From Nymphaea colorata (taxonomy: Eukaryota > Streptophyta > Magnoliopsida > Nymphaeales > Nymphaeaceae), in assembly GCF_008831285.2 (NCBI RefSeq), contig NC_045139.1:17342354-17406353 (forward strand): 64,000 bases of DNA, given 5' to 3'. The notes under the pieces are model-generated. The model searched no databases and was not told where the DNA came from. It saw only the letters and a program-made list of their open reading frames with translations. Of the stretch, positions 59,756-64,000 are shown one piece after another (within the stretch, counting starts at the first letter, position 1; every line of letters begins with the position of its first letter). Position numbers and translations under genes: made by a program.

Positions 59756-60949
59756 ACTTCTCGGGCGGGAAACTCATAACTCTTTTTCAGTTTAGGTTTC
59801 CTTTTTCCGTTCTCCCTCTCTCCGACTCCGACCCTCCCTCTCTCGGTCTCTTTGACTTCTCATTCTCTTCTCCGTCTTTGTGCTCTCCATTATTTCTCCA
59901 ACCATGAAGTTCCTTGACCACCATCACCGGCCTGTGGCAGCGTTCGGCGGCATCCGGCGGTTTCTAGCCACCTGTGAGTCTGTCCATCTGGAAAATCAAT
60001 GATAAGTTATTTGGTTTTTTTCTATTTATTTTCACTTTCTTCTTCTCCTTCTTTTTCTTCAAGGGCATGTTTTCTGGACGTAGCCATGGATGACGCAAAA
60101 AACAAAAAATGAAGAAGAAGGAAAAGAAGAAGAAGAGGCAGAATGGAGAAAATATTAGGGTTATCCTCTTTCCCCTTCTTTCTTCCTCTGGCATGAGACG
60201 TAGCTGCTACGGGTGATGGCGTCCCCTCTTTCCCTCTCTTTCTTCTTGGAGGAGGAAAAAGGGAAGGAGGGAGGAGGAAGGGCGGCAGAGAAAGAAGGGA
60301 AGGTGGGAGGAGGAAAAATACCAGGGAGGAGGAAGAATGGAGGCAGAGAGCGAGGGAGGAAGTGGCCGTTCCTCCCTGCTTCCCTCCGCTCTTGAGGTAG
60401 AAGAAGGGGAGAAAGGAGGCCAGTGTGAGCACGGTTCTGACAGGCAGATACAGAAGAGGAGAGAGAACTTCCCGTTCTCGCTTTTGATCATAGAGTCAAC
60501 TCTTCGGTTGGTAAGCAGTCTATGTGTGTCTTTTAAAATTTGGTACAAATCGTGAAATTATAATTTCTTCTCATGGTGGTCTCGCGTTATTTAGGTTGTC
60601 TAGAAAGTAAAGTTTCTTGATTTTTTGCTCAATGGATTGGTTGTCTGGGTAAGCAGGAGATGGCGGTCATCAATTTTTCATTTTTATTGTTTTGTTTCCT
60701 TCCAGTCCACTGTGGATTAGGTGCACGAAGCTCCTTTTATAATTTCGCCAGAGCACCACCCACCATCTTCCTCCTTCACCCTTTACGATTCTGTTTCTCT
60801 GTTGAAGAAAGCCGCAAGTCTTTTTGCCTGTTTACCTCCTTCTTACACCCTTCTTGTTTGGGGAAGAAGAAGAGGGGAAAAGGAGTTTGAGTGTCTTTTT
60901 TTGATGGTTTGGTTGATTAGATTTCTTGTGCAGGGTAAGAGGGTCGTGT
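59756..60949 (+). other. Captured leader, promoter and 5'UTR-intron-like sequence
   Basis: CT-rich (59770-59900) and then GA-rich sequence (60090-60430) as in plant promoters and leaders, followed by a candidate donor GTTG/GTAAGC at 60511 and acceptor GTGCAG at 60933. A short ORF from ATG 59903 (MKFLDHHHRPVAAFGG) is not recognised and may come from a second source. ORFs on either strand here are low-complexity Ser/Pro or Arg/Gly artefacts of the purine/pyrimidine bias. Confidence 0.5.
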
Positions 60950-61226
60950 ATGTGCGGAGGACCAGAGGGCTTGAAGCAACATGCGTTGTGTTGTGGGATG
61001 GAGGACGCAGGGTTCTGTGTTGGCGGCAGCAAGGTTATCGCCTGCTCCGCTCTTCTGGAGCTCTCGGCCTCCGATGACCTGATTGGGATCAAGCAGCCGT
61101 CGAAGAGGATGGCTCCACCATAGATGAGGTCAGCTTCTGGTATGGCGGGTCCTCCGACAGGAAGATGGGCTTCGTCCAGAGGCCGCCGCTGATGATAACC
61201 GTGCTCTTCAGCAGCATCGACGGAGG
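60950..61226 (+). pseudogene. Captured 5' coding fragment of a CCCH zinc-finger/ankyrin protein
   Basis: From the ATG at 60950 the reading begins MCGGPEG and reaches SALLELSASDDLIGIK, which matches the N-terminus of plant CCCH zinc-finger proteins with ankyrin repeats (the AtTZF7-11/OXS2 group: MC-G start, then LLELSASDD). At about 61091-61100 one base appears to be missing. The first frame soon ends in a TAG, while the next frame continues the family pattern: AAVEEDGSTIDEVSFWYG, RKMGFVQRPPLMITVLFSS. The fragment stops at IDGG where the element's subterminal repeats begin. The ankyrin and zinc-finger parts are absent. An acceptor-like CAG at 60931-60933 just upstream suggests genomic (unspliced) capture. 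It cannot encode a working protein. Confidence 0.75.
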
Positions 61227-62633
61227 AATAAACGAGTTAAACGAGTCGAGCTCGAGCTCGACTATGTATAGTCGAGTCGAGCTCGAGCTCGTGTTAGCTC
61301 GTGTTAGGGAACTCGACTCGAGTTCGAGTTCGAGCTCGAGCTGGGCAAGCTCGGGCTCGACTCGGCTCGTGTGCAGCCCAACCCCAACCTACACCATATT
61401 AGTCCCGAAGGAAGCTCTAAAATGCAGGAATGTCAAGGTTTTTTCTTTATTTAAAACTGAATGTGAATTTGAACTTTATCGAATATTTATTTAAAACTGA
61501 AGATGAATATGGTGAGATGTCATTTTTTAAATCTAAGTTCGATCTAATATATTAGGTGGATGTTAAACTTTTTTTCTAGGTCTGTCTTTTTTATAAACAT
61601 TTTGGTGATCCATGCATTGACATCCTTAGTCTGACTACTACGCTACATTTATCACTTGAACAATTTATGATGGAAAGCGACAAGTTTGAACTACTTAAAT
61701 AAATTTGCACACATTAAATTTGGTCAACCATATGTCTTGTTTCGTTCATTAACTCGAAGACTTACCAGCCAACTAGCACATGTATCTCTAGAACTTCGAC
61801 TAGTAGAAAACTTGTCTAAGCTCTAAAAACAAGGTAAGTGAAAAGGAAAATGCTCGGTTTCTAGGGGATCATGCACCCGAGCATTACTTGTACTAATTTA
61901 TGCGAACGAAATTAAAAGCACATGAAAAAAGACAAAAATTTCATTCAGGGAAGGTTTTTTTTTTGTCTGTTTGACCTCTCATAGGGGTATTTTGATTTCT
62001 TTAAAAACTTCGTTTTCTTTGGTTTTTTTTGTCTGTTAAACGGCATTTTGATTTTTTTGACCTGCCCGAACAAGTATTTTTTGTTCGGGCACAAACATAT
62101 AACTTTCTTTGTTGTTTGACAATATCAAACACCTTTCTCTTTAATGAAAAATTTTACCAAAAGACATAGACCTTGTAAGATCATGGGTATTTTTTTTCTT
62201 TCTAAAAATGGAACAAGGTGTTTTTGCCTAGAAGAATTTGTTTGTGAACAAGGTGTTTTTGCCTAGAAGAATTTGTTTGTTTTTTTTTTCTTTTTTCAAA
62301 CAGTACATTTTTCATATTCTCACATTGGAATTGCATTTTTATCATTTCTGAACTTTAATATGCTGCTTGAGGGGAGTGCCAAGTTTTTAAACACTGTTAT
62401 TTTCGTGAATTAAAGTAAGTCTAGAAGACAAGGCTTGAATTATACTTTTCTCGCAAAAAAAAAAGAGGCTTAAAATAAACGAAATAAGAACAGAATTCAT
62501 TGAGCCCCAAGGGTATAGTGTAACTCAATAGAGCATGCAGTGCACATGAAGGGCCACTGACTCACTGAGTCCATTTCCATAACCACTGCTTCGCTTTCAG
62601 AATTACTTTTCCACACCATGTTGATCTTAAAGC

Positions 62634-63077
62634 TAGGGTTGAACAACTAGTTGAGCTACTTGAGCTCGGCTCGAGAACGAGCTCGAGCCAAGTCATTTGC
62701 TTAACGAGTCGAGCTCGAGTTCATGAGTCGACTCGTTCAAATAATTGAGTTGAGTTCGGGTTCAACACGTAATTGCCGAGTCGAGCTTGAGCCTTAATAG
62801 AGTTTGTCAGACCTTAATCAAGTCGATATATTCAAACGAGTTTACTAGTTTGTCGAGCTGTAATCGAGTCGAGCTCGAGTTCATATCTAATATATTCAAA
62901 CGAGTTTGTCCAGACTTAATCGAGTCGCGTAACGATGACTATCAATTCTATTCAAACGAGTTTGTCGAGCCTTAATCGAGTCGAGCTCAAGCTGCTTCCG
63001 TCGAGCTATTCTCGATCTCAAGGTTTCATTAGTTGAGCGAACTGAACTCGGGCTCGACTCTCTCGTGTTCACCCCAA
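62634..63077. mobile_element. hAT-type MITE, copy in tandem unit B (uninterrupted)
   Basis: It begins TAGGGTTGAACA and ends TGTTCACCCCAA, and is about 444 bp. It aligns throughout with the copy at 59072-59519. The flanks here, CTTAAAGC and CCTGCACC, have drifted, consistent with insertion before the unit was duplicated. This copy preserves the pre-insertion site for the gene-capturing element. Confidence 0.7.
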
Positions 63078-64000
63078 CCTGCACCATATTGATCCCGAAG
63101 CAAGCTCTAAAATGCAGGAAGGGCTACACTCTTTCTTTATTTAAAACTCAATGTGAAATTGAACTTTATCAAATATTTATTTAAAACTAAAGTTGAAACC
63201 GATGGGATGTCATTTTTTAAATCTAAGTTCGATCTAATATATTAGTTGGATGTTAAACTTTTTTTCCAGGCCTGCCTTTTTTTTTTCAAACATTTTGGTT
63301 AGATATCCGGATCCATGCATTGACATCCTTAGTCTGACTTCGCTATTTTTATCACTTAAACAATTTATGATGGAAAGCGACAAGTTTGAACTACTTAAAT
63401 AAATTTGCTCACATTAAATTTGGTCAACCATATGCCTTGTTTCGTTCATTAACTCGAAGAGTTACCAGCCAACCAGCACATGTATCTCTAGAACTTCGAC
63501 TCGTAGAAAACTTGTTTAAGGTCTAAAAACAAGGTAAGTGAAAAGGAAAATGCTTGGTTTCTAGCGGATCATGCACCCGAGCATTACTTGTACTAATTTA
63601 TGCGAACGAAATTAAAAGCACATGAAAAAAGAGAAAAATTTCATTCAGGTAAGGTTTTTTTTGTCTGTTTAACCTCTCATGGGATATTTTGGTTTCTTTA
63701 AAAACTTCTTTTTCTTCGTTCTTTTTTGTCTATTGAAGGGCATTTTGATCTTTTTGAGCTGCCCGAACAAGTATTTTTTGTTCGGGCATAAACATATAAC
63801 TTTCTTTGTTCTTTGTCAATATCAAACACCTTTCTCTTTTAAGGAAAATTTTACCAAAAGTGATGGACCATGTAAGATCATGGGTATTTTTTTTCATTCT
63901 AAAAATGGAACAAGGTGTTTTTGCCTAGAAGAATTTGTTTGTTAGTTTTTTTCTTTTTTTAGACAGTACATCTTTCATATTGTCACATTGGAATTGCATT

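Larger units (their letters stand above)
59522..61381 (+). mobile_element. Gene-capturing non-autonomous hAT-like element (Pack-type)
   Basis: The 1,860-bp element starts TAGGGGTCCAC and ends GTGCAGCCCAA (opposite strand TTGGGCTGCAC; 8 of 11 match). It is flanked by 8-bp direct repeats CCCCTACC (59514-59521) and CCCCAACC (61382-61389). The next tandem unit has the uninterrupted site, CACCCCAACCTGCACC at 63071-63085. Subterminal regions (59529-59710 and 61230-61370) are CGAGCTCG-rich, resembling the MITE family. The centre is unrelated: a CT/GA-rich stretch, a probable 5'UTR intron (GTAAGC at 60511 to GTGCAG at 60933) and part of a CCCH zinc-finger/ankyrin gene. No transposase is encoded. All lines agree on a hAT-type insertion carrying host gene sequence. 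Confidence 0.78.
57943..64000. repeat. Tandem array of a ~1.69-kb unit (two complete copies and one partial)
   Basis: Three successive copies: A 57943-61440 (interrupted by the 1.86-kb element), B 61441-63130, and C from 63131 beyond the window edge. The marker ATCATGCACCCGAGCATTAC occurs near 58368, 61868 and 63569, and GAACAAGTATTTTTTGTTCG near 58562, 62069 and 63767. Copies B and C are offset by about 1,690-1,705 bp. A and B are offset by about 3,500, which returns to about 1,640 after removing the insertion. No coding sequence is apparent. Each complete copy ends with the CGAGCTCG-rich MITE. The copies differ by scattered substitutions and small indels. Confidence 0.88.

Noticed and set aside
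60022..60548. Long overlapping Ser/Pro/Leu-rich minus-strand ORFs
   Set aside because: They arise from GA-rich DNA of low complexity in the captured leader; no domain or start context supports them.
1..64000. CRISPR arrays, operons, bacterial-type defence systems
   Set aside because: The window is plant nuclear DNA; repeats seen are tandem duplications, microsatellites and transposons without spacer structure.

Overview
This is a stretch of nuclear DNA from a flowering plant. The base composition is AT-rich. Genes are split by many GT-AG introns, some several kb long. Dinucleotide microsatellites and transposon debris are common, a piece of plastid ycf2 is inserted in the middle, and all recognisable genes are plant families (SAUR, ARF5/MONOPTEROS, chloroplast RBF1, MSRA5). 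I cannot name the species from sequence alone.

Layout. 1-1326 (-): 5' part of a conserved but unidentified plant protein that runs off the left edge. 7726-8205 (-): an intronless SAUR gene with a TATA box. About 8.3-18.4 kb: intergenic, with a SINE-like element with near-identical 17-bp target duplications, a TIR-bearing MITE and long AT microsatellites. 19062-22946 (-): six-exon RNA polymerase I subunit A43 gene, with telo-boxes and an E2F-type site upstream. 24228-30234 (+): chloroplast ribosome-binding factor A gene, divergent from A43, with a 5.2-kb second intron holding diverged direct repeats. 30.2-40.2 kb: gene-poor, with a plastid ycf2 insertion and small tandem repeats. 40554-47503 (+): a 14-exon ARF5/MONOPTEROS-type auxin response factor (about 1057 aa predicted) with a packed series of upstream ORFs and one GC-AG intron. 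49729-53020 (+): mitochondrial ATP synthase subunit e (51 aa, three exons). 54490-57544 (-): MSRA5-type methionine sulfoxide reductase-like protein with a signal peptide and Ser in place of the catalytic Cys. 57.9-64 kb: a tandem array of a ~1.69-kb unit, each complete unit carrying a hAT-type MITE.

The most striking structure is at 59522-61381. A ~1.86-kb non-autonomous hAT-like element with 8-bp target duplications has inserted into the end of one MITE and carries the captured 5' end of a CCCH zinc-finger/ankyrin gene: leader, probable 5'UTR intron and start of the coding region, now broken by a frameshift. The next tandem copy supplies the empty site, so both nested insertions can be read directly.

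Functionally the genes are ordinary neighbours, not an operon. A43 and RBF1, which both serve ribosome production (nucleolus and chloroplast), are head to head about 1.28 kb apart between start codons. The auxin-related SAUR and ARF5 genes lie 32 kb apart and I see no evidence that they form a unit. Exon coordinates were set by hand from splice consensus, reading frame and family alignment from memory; no transcript evidence was available.
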